Source of the DNA: an uncultured Clostridia bacterium | Lineage (GTDB): Bacteria > Bacillota > Clostridia > Oscillospirales > Ruminococcaceae | Direction of reading: 5' to 3' | Assembly: GCA_947629905.1 (NCBI GenBank) | Contig: CANRFM010000023.1 | Location: 1-32,102 of the forward strand | Length of the DNA stretch: 32,102 nucleotides | Shown here: in pieces, positions 14,169 through 27,456 of the stretch | Layout of the letters: the number at the start of each line of letters is the position of its first letter | Position numbering within the stretch: position 1 is the stretch's first letter | Program-made: the position numbers and the translations under genes | The notes under the pieces: generated by a model | Database searches by the model: none | What the model was told of the DNA's origin: nothing | Seen by the model: only the letters and a program-made list of their open reading frames with translations

Positions 14169-16994
14169 TCAAGTTGCAAGATAGGGCGCAAGATACTGCC
14201 CCGTATAGGACTCCGGTACCCGGACGATCTCCTCCGGTGTGCCCTGTGCGACCACGGTGCCGCCCTTGTCACCGCCCTCCGGTCCGAGGTCAATGATGTG
14301 GTCTGCCATTTTGATGACGTGCATATTGTGCTCGATGACAATGACCGTGTTGCCTGCATCGACAAGCTGCTGGAGAACGGTGATGAGCTTGTGTACGTCT
14401 GCCGCATGGAGACCTGTTGTCGGCTCATCGAGAATATACACCGTCCGCCCTGTCGCACGGCGTGACAGCTCCGTGGAGAGCTTCACACGCTGCGCCTCAC
14501 CGCCGGAAAGCGTGGTCGCCGGCTGTCCGATCTTCACATAGCCAAGCCCCACATCCTGCAATGTTTTCAGCTTGCGGGCAATTTTCGGGATAGGCTCAAA
14601 GAACAGCACACCCTCGTCCACGGTCATTTCCAGCACGTCATAGATGCTCTTGCCCTTGTAATGGACTTCGAGGGTCTCCCGGTTGTAGCGTTTGCCTTTG
14701 CAGACCTCACAGGGCACATACACATCCGGCAGGAAGTGCATTTCGATCTTCAGGATACCGTCACCCTCACAGGCTTCACAGCGCCCGCCCTTGACATTGA
14801 ACGAAAAGCGGGACGGTCCATAGCCGTGGGCTTTGGCATCGGTCGTTTTGGCAAACAGATCCCGGATGTCCGTGAATACGCCCGTATAGGTCGCCGGATT
14901 GGAACGGGGCGTTCTGCCGATAGGAGACTGGTCGATGCAGATGACCTTGTCGAGATATTCCAGTCCCTCTATTTTTTTGCACTTGCCGCCTTTGATACGG
15001 GCACGGTTGAGTTCGGCAGCAAGATGCTTATATAGGATCTCATTGACAAGCGAAGATTTCCCGGAACCGGAGACACCTGTCACACAGATGAATGTCCCCA
15101 GCGGAAATTCCACTGTCAGATCTTGCAGATTATGCTCTGCCGCACCGATCACACGCAGGCTGTGTCCGTTTCCTTTGCGGCGTTCTTTCGGGATAGGGAT
15201 CTTCTTTTTCCCGGAAAGATACTGCCCCGTCACGGATCCTTTGCAGCGCAGCAAGCCCTTTGGCGTACCGGCATAGACGACCTGTCCGCCGTTCACGCCT
15301 GCCCCCGGTCCGATGTCAATGATATAGTCGGCAGCAAGCATGGTATCATCATCATGTTCGACCACGATCAGCGTATTGCCGAGGTCACGCAGGTGCTTCA
15401 TGGTCGCAATGAGCATGTCATTATCCCGCTGATGCAGTCCGATGCTCGGCTCGTCCAGAATATACAGCACCCCTACTAAAGACGAACCGATCTGAGTAGC
15501 AAGGCGGATGCGCTGGCTCTCGCCGCCGGAAAGTGTCCCGGATGAACGGGACAGTGTCAGATAATCCAGTCCCACACTTGCCAGAAAACCTAACCGGTCG
15601 CAGATCTCCTTGATGATGCGTTCCCCGATGAAAGTTTCATGCTCCGTCAGTTTCAGGTCATGGAAAAAGGCAAGCGCCCCTGTGACCGGGAGCTGTGTCA
15701 GCTCATAGATATTCAGTCCGCCGACCGTGACCGAAAGCACTTCCGGCTTGAGCCTTGCGCCCTGACAGGCTTCACAAGTGACCTCACCCATGTAGTCCTC
15801 AATATCTGCACGGGTGTAGATGCTGGTGGTCTCCCGGTAGCGGCGTTCCAGATTCGGGATGATGCCCTCAAAGGGTGCATAATACACCCCGCCTCCCAGA
15901 TCTCTGCTGCGGTGCAGCTCCAGCTTCTCCCCGTCCGTGCCGTAAAGGAAAGCACGAATGGCTTTCTTCGGGAGCTTGGCAACGGGGGTATGCAGCGAAA
16001 TATGGAATTTTTCAGCAAGGGCATTGTAATACATCATGGCGATCGAGCCGTCCTCAAGGTTGTTCCACCCCGATGCATGGATCGCTCCCTCCCGGATGCT
16101 CAGATCCGTGTTCGGCATGATGAGATCCGGGTCGATGCGCTGGAACATCCCAAGCCCCGTGCATTTTTCACACGCCCCGTAGGGGTTGTTGAACGAAAAC
16201 AGCCGGGGGGTCAGTTCTTCCATGCTGATATTATGCTCCGGGCAGGCATAATTCTGCGAAAATACAAGCATTTCCCCGTCTATCACATCCACATGGATGA
16301 TCCCGCCCGTCAGAGAGGAAACGGTTTCGAGACTGTCCGTCAGACGGGATTCGAGACCCTCTTTGATGACAAGACGATCGACCACAATTTCGATCGTGTG
16401 CTTGATATTCTTCTCCAGCCGGATCTCCTCCGAAAGGTCATACAGAATGCCGTCAATGCGCACACGGACATAGCCGCTTTTGCGGGCACGTTCCAGTTCC
16501 TTGACATACTGCCCTTTCTTGCCCCGGATAATGGGGGCAAGGAGCTGAATTTTTGTCCCCTGCGGCAGTGACATGATCTGATCTACAATTTCATCCACCG
16601 TCTGCTGGCTGATCTCCCTGCCGCAGACCGGACAGTGCGGAATACCGATCCTTGCATACAGCAGACGCAGATAGTCATAAATTTCCGTGACCGTGCCGAC
16701 CGTGGAACGGGGGTTCTTGGAGGTCGTTTTCTGGTCGATGGAGATCGCCGGAGACAGCCCCTCAATGCTGTCTACATCGGGTTTTTCCATCTGTCCGAGG
16801 AACTGCCTTGCGTAGGACGAAAGGCTCTCAACATACCGCCTCTGCCCGTCAGCATAGATCGTGTCAAACGCCAACGAGGACTTCCCCGAACCGGAAAGCC
16901 CCGTCATGACAACAAATTTATCCCTTGGAATGGTAATATCAATATTTTTCAGATTGTGGGCACGTGCGCCCTTGATGACGATTTCATTTTTCAT
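14169..16994 (-). CDS. uvrA: Excinuclease ABC subunit A (UvrA)
   Basis: UvrA recognises bulky DNA lesions as a dimer and loads UvrB. The 941-residue length is normal. There are two ABC ATPase modules: Walker A sequences [12 protein letters not shown] near residue 33 and [14 protein letters not shown] in the second half, with signature motifs [10 protein letters not shown] and [10 protein letters not shown]. Zinc-binding cysteine sets appear as [26 protein letters not shown] and [38 protein letters not shown] and [13 protein letters not shown] are further family blocks. The ATG at 16994 has AGAGGA about 10 bases upstream; the in-frame GTG at 17015 is less likely. It follows uvrB by 41 bases and precedes cls by 11. 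Confidence 0.98.
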   Translation of the reverse strand: MKNEIVIKGARAHNLKNIDITIPRDKFVVMTGLSGSGKSSLAFDTIYADGQRRYVESLSSYARQFLGQMEKPDVDSIEGLSPAISIDQKTTSKNPRSTVGTVTEIYDYLRLLYARIGIPHCPVCGREISQQTVDEIVDQIMSLPQGTKIQLLAPIIRGKKGQYVKELERARKSGYVRVRIDGILYDLSEEIRLEKNIKHTIEIVVDRLVIKEGLESRLTDSLETVSSLTGGIIHVDVIDGEMLVFSQNYACPEHNISMEELTPRLFSFNNPYGACEKCTGLGMFQRIDPDLIMPNTDLSIREGAIHASGWNNLEDGSIAMMYYNALAEKFHISLHTPVAKLPKKAIRAFLYGTDGEKLELHRSRDLGGGVYYAPFEGIIPNLERRYRETTSIYTRADIEDYMGEVTCEACQGARLKPEVLSVTVGGLNIYELTQLPVTGALAFFHDLKLTEHETFIGERIIKEICDRLGFLASVGLDYLTLSRSSGTLSGGESQRIRLATQIGSSLVGVLYILDEPSIGLHQRDNDMLIATMKHLRDLGNTLIVVEHDDDTMLAADYIIDIGPGAGVNGGQVVYAGTPKGLLRCKGSVTGQYLSGKKKIPIPKERRKGNGHSLRVIGAAEHNLQDLTVEFPLGTFICVTGVSGSGKSSLVNEILYKHLAAELNRARIKGGKCKKIEGLEYLDKVICIDQSPIGRTPRSNPATYTGVFTDIRDLFAKTTDAKAHGYGPSRFSFNVKGGRCEACEGDGILKIEMHFLPDVYVPCEVCKGKRYNRETLEVHYKGKSIYDVLEMTVDEGVLFFEPIPKIARKLKTLQDVGLGYVKIGQPATTLSGGEAQRVKLSTELSRRATGRTVYILDEPTTGLHAADVHKLITVLQQLVDAGNTVIVIEHNMHVIKMADHIIDLGPEGGDKGGTVVAQGTPEEIVRVPESYTGQYLAPYLAT

Positions 16995-17035
16995 AACACC
17001 ACATCCTCTTCTCACTAAGCTGAAATGCTGCCTCT

Positions 17036-18997
17036 CTATTTTTCCCGGAGCTGTGCAATTTTATCCCGCAAATAGGCAGCGTGCTCAAATTCGAGCATCT
17101 TGGCTGCCTCTTTCATCTGTGCGGTCAGGCTCTCAATGAGCTGTTCACGCTCCTTTTTGGACATTTTCTTCCGGCTTGTCTTTTCCTCCACATTTTCCTT
17201 TTTCGATATTTCAATGACCTCATGCACATCCTTGACAATGGTCTGCGGCACGATGCCATGTTCTTCGTTAAAGGCGATCTGCAAAGCCCGCCTTCGTTCC
17301 GTTTCCCGGATGGCACGTTCCATCGAACCCGTGACTGTATCGGCATACATGATGACCTGCCCATGTGCATTCCGGGCAGCACGCCCGATCGTCTGCACCA
17401 TGGAAGTTTCACTCCGGAGGAAGCCCTCCTTGTCCGCATCCAGAATTACCACCAGTGACACTTCCGGAATATCCAGACCCTCCCGCAGCAGATTGATGCC
17501 GACCAGCACGTCAAATTCTCCCAGCCGCAGGTCACGGATGATCTCCATACGCTCGATCGTGTCAATATCATGGTGCAGATAGCGCACCCGTGTACCCATC
17601 TGTTCCAGATAGGCGGTCAGGTTTTCTGCCATTTTCTTGGTGAGGGTCGTCACCAGAACACGTTCGTTTTTCCCGGCACGGGTTCGTATTTCGGACAGCA
17701 AGTCATCCATCTGCCCGTCTACCGGGCGGACAATGATCTCCGGGTCAACCAGTCCGGTAGGACGGATGACCTGTTCCACAATATCCGAGGAATGCGCCCG
17801 CTCATAATCACCGGGTGTCGCACTCACGAAGATTGCCTGTTTGATATGGCTTTCAAACTCCGAGAATACCAACGGACGGTTGTCAAAGGCACTCGGCAGC
17901 CGGAAACCGTAATCGACCAGCGTCTGTTTTCTTGCCCGGTCGCCGGCACTCATGGCACGCACCTGCGGAATGGTCACATGGCTCTCGTCCACGATCAGCA
18001 GGAAATCCTCCGGGAAATGGTCAAGCAGCGTGTAAGGCACGCTCCCCGGCGGACGGCGGGCAAGCACACGGGAATAATTCTCGATGCCGCTGCAAAAGCC
18101 GATCTCCCGCAGCATTTCTATATCGTAGGTCGTGCGCTGTGCAATGCGCTGTGCTTCGATCAGCTTGTGATTTTCCGTGAAATACTGCACCCGTTCCGCC
18201 AGTTCCTCTTCAATATCGTGGATCGCTGCTTCCATTTTTTCGTCGCCCACCACATAGTGGGAAGCCGGAAAAATTGCTGCGTGCTGTAAGATAGCTTTCA
18301 CCTTTCCGGTCAGCACATCGACCTCACTGATGCGGTCGATCTCGTCCCCGAAAAATTCCACACGGATCGCCGTATCCGAAGAACTTGCCGGAAAGATCTC
18401 CAGCACATCCCCCCGCACACGGAACTTGTTACGGGAAAAGTCAATGTCATTGCGCTCGTACTGGATATTCACCAGCTCCGCAATGAGCTGCGAAAGCGGC
18501 TTTTCCATGCCTGCCCGGACGGAAACTGTCATGTTCCGGTACTCCTCCGGCGAACCGAGCGAGTAGATGCAGGACACACTGGCTACAATGATCACATCCC
18601 TGCGTTCCGCCAGTGCTGTCGTTGCCGAATGCCGGAGTTTATCGATCTCGTCATTGATCGAGGAATCCTTTTCGATATAGCTGTCGGTGCTTGGCACATA
18701 GGCTTCCGGCTGGTAGTAGTCATAGTAGCTCACAAAATATTCTACCGCATTTTCCGGGAAAAACGCCTTGAATTCCGAGCAGAGCTGCGCTGCAAGTATC
18801 TTGTTGTGCGCCAGTACCAGAGTCGGCTTGTTCAGGTTGGCAATGACATTTGCCATGGTAAAGGTCTTGCCCGAACCGGTGACACCGAGCAGTGTCTGGA
18901 AATTTCTTCCGCCGGTAAGTGCTTCGGTCAGTTCCCGGATCGCCTTTGGCTGGTCGCCTGCCGGGGCATAGGGCGCATGAAGTCTGAACTCATCCAT
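17036..18997 (-). CDS. uvrB: Excinuclease ABC subunit B (UvrB)
   Basis: UvrB is the damage-verifying helicase-like subunit of nucleotide excision repair. The 653-residue protein has Walker [15 protein letters not shown], the damage-clamping beta-hairpin [15 protein letters not shown], the DESH helicase box in [11 protein letters not shown], and [18 protein letters not shown] in motif VI. The C-terminal UVR coiled-coil that contacts UvrA or UvrC is present ([17 protein letters not shown]). The ATG at 18997 has AGAGGTGG upstream. It overlaps the end of radC by 8 bases (ATGGATGA), so translation of the two is probably coupled. Confidence 0.98.
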   Translation of the reverse strand: MDEFRLHAPYAPAGDQPKAIRELTEALTGGRNFQTLLGVTGSGKTFTMANVIANLNKPTLVLAHNKILAAQLCSEFKAFFPENAVEYFVSYYDYYQPEAYVPSTDSYIEKDSSINDEIDKLRHSATTALAERRDVIIVASVSCIYSLGSPEEYRNMTVSVRAGMEKPLSQLIAELVNIQYERNDIDFSRNKFRVRGDVLEIFPASSSDTAIRVEFFGDEIDRISEVDVLTGKVKAILQHAAIFPASHYVVGDEKMEAAIHDIEEELAERVQYFTENHKLIEAQRIAQRTTYDIEMLREIGFCSGIENYSRVLARRPPGSVPYTLLDHFPEDFLLIVDESHVTIPQVRAMSAGDRARKQTLVDYGFRLPSAFDNRPLVFSEFESHIKQAIFVSATPGDYERAHSSDIVEQVIRPTGLVDPEIIVRPVDGQMDDLLSEIRTRAGKNERVLVTTLTKKMAENLTAYLEQMGTRVRYLHHDIDTIERMEIIRDLRLGEFDVLVGINLLREGLDIPEVSLVVILDADKEGFLRSETSMVQTIGRAARNAHGQVIMYADTVTGSMERAIRETERRRALQIAFNEEHGIVPQTIVKDVHEVIEISKKENVEEKTSRKKMSKKEREQLIESLTAQMKEAAKMLEFEHAAYLRDKIAQLREK

Positions 18998-19736
18998 AGC
19001 TGCCACCTCTGAAATCGTTCTGTGCAAAGGCACCTGAAGCTTCCATCGAAACTGCCCTGCCGCCTGCTACGATCACATGGTCAACCAGTATGATCCCCAG
19101 CTGCTTGCAAAGCTTTGCGAAAATTCTGGTACTCTCAATATCCTGAAACGATGCTATCGCCTTCCCCTTGGGGTGATTATGGGCAAGCATGATCATATTG
19201 CAGTGCCGGTTCAGGATCTTTCGGGTAACGGTCTGCATATTCGGCGTTACCGATCCTGCCGTACCGCTCGCAGCTAAAAATTCAGAGACAACGCACATCT
19301 GATCATCCAGACAGACGACGAGCAGCTTTTCATCCGTTTCCAAAGCAAATTCTTTCTGAAAATAGGCACATCGGTTTTTGATCGAACTCAAGTCCACTAC
19401 ATCCACACTGCTGCGCTCATATACCTTGATAAATTCACGAAGAAACTGGATAAAATCCACCGATGCCTTGCCGATGCCATCCACTTCAAGCAGTTCTTCT
19501 TCCGATGCCTGAAGCACATTCGGAATGGAGCGGAACTGTTTCAGCAGCCTGTGTCCGATCTCATTGGTATTCTGTGTCTTATACACGTAGTACAGCATAT
19601 ATTCCAGTATTTCATGATCGGAAAAGCCCTCAAACCCGTTCTCCCGCAAACGTTTGCGCATTCTTTCCCTATGCCCGTAGTGGTCATGCTTTTTCTTTTT
19701 CACCTGCTCATCCGGTTTTTCAGTTTGCTTTGCCAT
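18990..19736 (-). CDS. radC: RadC-family JAB-domain protein
   Basis: RadC proteins combine a helix-hairpin-helix segment with a JAB1/MPN metalloprotease-like domain; their biochemical role is unsettled. The 248-residue protein has a basic N-terminus ([18 protein letters not shown]), the hairpin [15 protein letters not shown] and the JAB metal site HNHPKG followed by SFQDIEST, keeping both His and the distal Asp. [11 protein letters not shown] departs slightly from the common HNHPSG form. The ATG at 19736 has GGAGG 9 bases upstream, and the start leaves out a poor in-frame extension to 19793. The stop overlaps uvrB by 8 bases. It appears to head the radC-uvrB-uvrA-cls-mrp run, but I found no convincing minus-strand promoter in the 149 bases shared with the divergent pseudouridine synthase gene. 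Confidence 0.93.
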   Translation of the reverse strand: MAKQTEKPDEQVKKKKHDHYGHRERMRKRLRENGFEGFSDHEILEYMLYYVYKTQNTNEIGHRLLKQFRSIPNVLQASEEELLEVDGIGKASVDFIQFLREFIKVYERSSVDVVDLSSIKNRCAYFQKEFALETDEKLLVVCLDDQMCVVSEFLAASGTAGSVTPNMQTVTRKILNRHCNMIMLAHNHPKGKAIASFQDIESTRIFAKLCKQLGIILVDHVIVAGGRAVSMEASGAFAQNDFRGGSYG

Positions 19737-19818
19737 CAGGTATCGCCTCCAATCATGACAATGGTCTGCGAAAAAAGGTATTCTGCCGTACATTTTTACT
19801 GAAATTTTGTAAAATGCC

Positions 19819-19847
19819 TTTTCAAATCCGGCAGGATATGGTATAAT
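19819..19847 (+). promoter_or_regulatory. Extended -10 promoter of the pseudouridine synthase gene
   Basis: TATAAT at 19842-19847 is preceded by TGG, an extended -10 element, and by TTTTCA at 19819-19824 with a 17-base spacer. Transcription should start near 19854. The first leader bases form TCCGGA-ACCTA-TCCGGA (19852-19868), a 6-bp hairpin directly against the AAGGAGG ribosome site. Confidence 0.7.
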
Positions 19848-19885
19848 AGGATCCGGAACCTATCCGGAAGGAGGAACAATGCAAT

Positions 19886-24121
<4,236 letters not shown>

Positions 24122-24142
24122 TCGCAACACCTCCGCACAGAA

Positions 24143-24182
24143 ACACCTTCTTTCCCGCATACCTGACATGGAAAGAAGGTGT
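24143..24182 (-). promoter_or_regulatory. 13-bp perfect hairpin between pfkA and folC
   Basis: ACACCTTCTTTCC pairs perfectly with GGAAAGAAGGTGT around a 14-base loop. On the minus strand it ends 8 bases before the folC ribosome site and is followed by only a broken T run (TTTCTG). It may be a leaky terminator or attenuator after pfkA, or may govern access to the folC ribosome site. Confidence 0.6.
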
Positions 24183-24256
24183 AAAGCGCACGTATGGACC
24201 GGGTTCTATCGCTTTTCAAGTGCTTATCTTCTCAGGACTGCGGAACGAAATGCTGT

Positions 24257-25222
24257 TCAATAGGCAGTCTCATTGAGAATATCATACAGTCTGTCAACGA
24301 AGTCTTTCTTCATTGCCAGTCCTTCCTGCAGATCAACATCATAGACCTTGCCGTTCTTCAGCCCTACGATACGGTTGCCAATGCCCTGCTCGAGCAGTTC
24401 TACCGCATGGTAACCCATTTCTGTTGCCACAACACGGTCACGCAACGTCGGCGAACCGCCTCTCTGCACGTGTCCGAGCACGGTTGCCCTCGACTCGATA
24501 CCGGTCATTTCCTGAATTTCCCTTGCAATATTTTCCGTCTGCCCGACACCCTCTGACACGACCAGAATGAAATGATGCTTGCCGCCCTTTTCGTTCTTGG
24601 TCTTGGTCATCTTGGCTGCAATCTCGTTCAGGTCAAAGGGGCGCTCGAGTGTGAGGGCAGCTTCTGCACCAGCAGCAATTGCCACATTGACAGCGATATA
24701 GCCAGCCCGTCTGCCCATAACCTCAACGACTGAGCAACGGTCATGGGATTGTGTGGTGTCACGGAGCTTGTCGATCATCTCCATTGCCGTATTCATAGCG
24801 GTATCATAGCCGATCGTGTACTCCGTACACTGAATATCATTGTCGATCGTGCCGGGAACGCCGATACAGGGAATGCCGACACTGGACAGATCGCCTGCGC
24901 CACGGAATGAACCGTCACCGCCGATGACGACCAGACCCTCCAGTCCGATCTCCTCGCAGACAGCCTTTCCCTTGAGAACGCCTTCCATGTTGCGGAATTC
25001 CGGGCATCTTGCTGTATACAGGCAAGTTCCGCCCCGCTGAATGATACCGGAAACGGTTCTTGCATTCATATCGACAAATTCACGGTTCAGCAGTCCGACA
25101 TACCCTCTCTGAATGCCGACGACCTGCATCCCTCTGGCAAGTGCTGCACGAGCTACCGCTCTGACAGCCGCATTCATACCCGGCGCATCTCCGCCGCTGG
25201 TCAAAACACCGATTTTTTTCAT
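24257..25222 (-). CDS. pfkA: ATP-dependent 6-phosphofructokinase
   Basis: PfkA phosphorylates fructose 6-phosphate, the committed step of glycolysis. The 321-residue length fits the bacterial PfkA family. Motifs are IGVLTSGGDAPGMNAAVRA at the N-terminus, VIGGDGSFRGA, and PGTIDNDIQCTEYTIGYDTA with the catalytic Asp. MGRRAGYIA and GHVQRGGSPTLRDR follow. GGDGS and PGTIDND (rather than GGDDS and PKTIDND) indicate ATP rather than pyrophosphate as phosphate donor. The ATG at 25222 has GGAG about 10 bases upstream; an upstream in-frame start at 25303 would lie inside the promoter. A TTGACA-17-TAAAAT promoter precedes it. Confidence 0.97.
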   Translation of the reverse strand: MKKIGVLTSGGDAPGMNAAVRAVARAALARGMQVVGIQRGYVGLLNREFVDMNARTVSGIIQRGGTCLYTARCPEFRNMEGVLKGKAVCEEIGLEGLVVIGGDGSFRGAGDLSSVGIPCIGVPGTIDNDIQCTEYTIGYDTAMNTAMEMIDKLRDTTQSHDRCSVVEVMGRRAGYIAVNVAIAAGAEAALTLERPFDLNEIAAKMTKTKNEKGGKHHFILVVSEGVGQTENIAREIQEMTGIESRATVLGHVQRGGSPTLRDRVVATEMGYHAVELLEQGIGNRIVGLKNGKVYDVDLQEGLAMKKDFVDRLYDILNETAY

Positions 25223-25274
25223 AGTTTTCAATCTCCATTCTGCTTTCGCAAAAATAAAATGCCTTGCTCTTATT

Positions 25275-25303
25275 ATTTTACTACATTTTTTCTCTGCTGT
25301 CAA
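25275..25303 (-). promoter_or_regulatory. Near-consensus promoter of pfkA
   Basis: On the minus strand, TTGACA (25298-25303) and TAAAAT (25275-25280) are separated by 17 bases. The expected start is near 25268, giving a leader of about 46 bases. It may also serve folC and ligA by readthrough. Confidence 0.85.
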
Positions 25304-25310
25304 GCCCTAT

Positions 25311-25326
25311 TTGTAATTTCTTACAA
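25311..25326. promoter_or_regulatory. TTGTAA-n4-TTACAA dyad upstream of the pfkA -35
   Basis: A perfect 6-4-6 dyad (TTGTAATTTCTTACAA) ends 8 bases upstream of the pfkA -35 box and 30 bases beyond the end of the diguanylate cyclase gene. As RNA it would form a hairpin with a GAAA loop but no U-tract; as DNA it looks like a regulator site. It is shorter than, but reminiscent of, the Rex operator form TTGTTAAn4TTAACAA. Confidence 0.45.
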
Positions 25327-25355
25327 TTTTTTAACAATAAGCCTTATCGAGTGGT

Positions 25356-27230
25356 TCAGTCTTCCTGCTTTTTCCGTTGCTTTTCGGCATACATCGCCTC
25401 ATCGGTCTCCCGGATGAGACGTTCAAAGTCTGTTTCCGCATCCAGCACCCCTGTATGATACCCTGCACTGGCAGAAACGGTATATGCCAGCCCGGACTGT
25501 GCATTGTACCGGGCAAGCCTGTCATGTATCTCCGCAATGACTGCCTCCGGGTCGCATTCCCCTGTGATGACAGCCAGCATTTCATCTCCCCCGAAACGCA
25601 CGCAGAGTGCGGATTCCGGGCAGGACTGCTTCAATGTCTGCGCCACAACACGGATGGCATTGTCTCCGGCGCTGTGCCCGTAGTTGTCGTTGATCGTTTT
25701 CAGACCGTCCAGATCGGACAGGAGCATCGTCAGCGGCACGGGTCTGCCGGCAAGCTGTTCTTTCAGCCGGGAAAATTCATTGGCAAAGCTCAGACGGTTG
25801 TACAGCCCGGTCAGGGCATCGTACTTGTACATGAACTCGACCTGTTCCACCAGATACCGCTGGTACTGCCGGTTCATAAATCCGCCGATACCGGAGTTGA
25901 GGGCATTGACGACCTCGGAGATCTGACAGTAATTTGTCAGCTCAAGCCCCCGGAAATGGAAGCACACATACCCCAGCGGCAAGCCCATGAAACTCAGGGC
26001 GTTGAAAATCAGCGGATAGCCCTGCTCCACTGCCTGTTCCAAGCCGGGAATGATGTCACTCCGCCGGAAATCATGCGCCCGGAAAGGTCTTTCATCCGTA
26101 TCAAACAGCAGGAACATCTCCTCGTCAAACCCGCTGTGCTGTTCGCCCTCAAAGTGATTGACGGTCTGGTCAGTACACCATTTGTTGATGACCACACTGA
26201 TGTCCTGTATCTGATCGGCATACATACACCACGAAAGCTCGTCCACGCCCGGACTGTTCTGCATCCGCTCCGAAATCGCATAGAACACCAGTGTATCGTC
26301 CTGATACCGGTAGAAACGGTCGTTGAAGCTGTAGAGTTTCTTATTATCCTCTGTGCTGGAGCAGCCGCAGGAAATATTTGGCAGCATGGTCGGGACGACT
26401 GCATATTTCCCCGTATGCCCCACATCCGCAAGGCAGGCAGTGACAGCATCAAATACCGTGACAGCCATCTCCGCACCGCTGCATCTTGCCGTTGTAATGG
26501 GCGGTGACGAGAAACAGGCTTCATCGATCCCGTCAAAGCCGGTCACGATCACATCTTCCGGCACACGCAAGCCGTTTTGCTGGAGGACGGTGGAGACATT
26601 GATCGCCATAATGTCATTCGCACAGATCACTGCATCAAACGGTTCGCCCCTTGCAAGCAGCTTCTGTGTCTCTTCTATCGTCGGTTTTGCCCAAAATAAG
26701 CCATAACTCACCATGCTGTCCGTAAACGGGATACCGTTGTCAGCAAGTACTTTCCTGAATATGGAAAGCCGTTCTTCCGAAAAGGGATTTCCCTGTATAC
26801 CGCCCATAAAATGCGGTTTGCGCACATGGTGTTCCTCGATCACGTGACGGCAGACCTTCTCAAACCCCGTACTGTAGTCAAACCGGACGGAGGCACAGTC
26901 CGGATATTCCGCATCGACAACCACAACGGGAATGCCGTTCTGCTTTGCTGTCCGAATGATCTTTCCGGTGATTGGCTTGCTTTTGATACGCTCGTCCATG
27001 ATGACTACGGCATCGGTACGGGTATAGTCGATCAGCTCAAATACGGATGCATCCGGACGTGGTGTTGTATCATCCCAATAGAGGTCGCTGTTGATGTGAT
27101 AGATCCAGAGACTGCATCCGGCACGAAACAGCCTGTTATTCAGTTCTTCAACAAATCTATGGTTCTCCATGTCGAACAGTCTGGAGATACACAGTGCGAT
27201 TACTTTTCTTCCGCCTATTATGGAAAACAC
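25356..27230 (-). CDS. Diguanylate cyclase with LacI/PBP-like sugar-sensor domain
   Basis: The protein of about 624 residues should make cyclic di-GMP in response to a small ligand. Residues 9-285 resemble the ligand-binding half of LacI/GalR regulators: IALCISRLFDMENHRFVEELNN, AVVIMDERI, VVVDAEYPDCASVRFDY, DAVICANDIMAINV and EDVIVTGFDG. There is no DNA-binding helix-turn-helix, signal peptide or membrane helix, so sensing is cytoplasmic. Residues about 300-455 form an unrecognised, perhaps GAF-like, linker domain. The GGDEF domain begins at YDALTGLYNR near residue 468 and has LLSDLDGLKTINDNYGHSAGDNA. Its active loop is GGDEM (547-551), which keeps the residues needed for catalysis. The usual RxxD inhibitory site before it is absent. 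The start is uncertain: the GTG at 27230 touches the AAGGGGG ribosome site. An ATG at 27170 would remove the first sensor strand. Confidence 0.88.
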   Translation of the reverse strand: MFSIIGGRKVIALCISRLFDMENHRFVEELNNRLFRAGCSLWIYHINSDLYWDDTTPRPDASVFELIDYTRTDAVVIMDERIKSKPITGKIIRTAKQNGIPVVVVDAEYPDCASVRFDYSTGFEKVCRHVIEEHHVRKPHFMGGIQGNPFSEERLSIFRKVLADNGIPFTDSMVSYGLFWAKPTIEETQKLLARGEPFDAVICANDIMAINVSTVLQQNGLRVPEDVIVTGFDGIDEACFSSPPITTARCSGAEMAVTVFDAVTACLADVGHTGKYAVVPTMLPNISCGCSSTEDNKKLYSFNDRFYRYQDDTLVFYAISERMQNSPGVDELSWCMYADQIQDISVVINKWCTDQTVNHFEGEQHSGFDEEMFLLFDTDERPFRAHDFRRSDIIPGLEQAVEQGYPLIFNALSFMGLPLGYVCFHFRGLELTNYCQISEVVNALNSGIGGFMNRQYQRYLVEQVEFMYKYDALTGLYNRLSFANEFSRLKEQLAGRPVPLTMLLSDLDGLKTINDNYGHSAGDNAIRVVAQTLKQSCPESALCVRFGGDEMLAVITGECDPEAVIAEIHDRLARYNAQSGLAYTVSASAGYHTGVLDAETDFERLIRETDEAMYAEKQRKKQED

Positions 27231-27299
27231 CCCCTTTTTACCGGAGATCCGAACTTACAGAACCGCCGGAAAGTTTCCTGTCCCCGATTCTCTCTTTCT

Positions 27300-27328
27300 A
27301 TTATAACACATATTTGTCAAAAATGCAA
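27300..27328 (-). promoter_or_regulatory. Promoter of the diguanylate cyclase gene
   Basis: On the minus strand, TTGCAT (27323-27328) lies 17 bases from a perfect TATAAT (27300-27305). Transcription should start near 27293, leaving about 63 bases of leader before the GTG. An overlapping TTGACA is only 9 bases from the -10 and is not the -35. Confidence 0.75.
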
Positions 27329-27366
27329 GAAAATTTACAAAAAAGTTTTTTCAGGCAAAAGTCTGC

Positions 27367-27415
27367 TATAATCCGCAAAAAAATGGTATACGATACCCCC
27401 CGAAAATGCTATACT
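27367..27415 (+). promoter_or_regulatory. Extended -10 promoters and dyad before the GH5 gene
   Basis: Two extended -10 elements face the GH5 gene: TGC-TATAAT (hexamer 27367-27372) and TGC-TATACT (hexamer 27410-27415). Neither has a good -35. Between them is a perfect dyad GGTAT-ACG-ATACC (27385-27397), at about +7 to +19 of the first start, a position typical of a repressor site. A second palindrome, CCGCA-G-TGCGG, is at 27430-27440 just before the ribosome site. Confidence 0.55.
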
Positions 27416-27456
27416 GTTATCAAAGAACACCGCAGTGCGGCAAAGGAGGAATCGCT

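Noticed and set aside
25311-25326. Terminator of the diguanylate cyclase gene
   Set aside because: The hairpin is AT-only, six pairs long, and is not followed by a T-run on the minus strand; an operator role is more plausible.
27311-27328. TTGACA as the -35 of the diguanylate cyclase promoter
   Set aside because: It is only 9 bases from the TATAAT; the TTGCAT six bases further upstream has the correct 17-base spacing.
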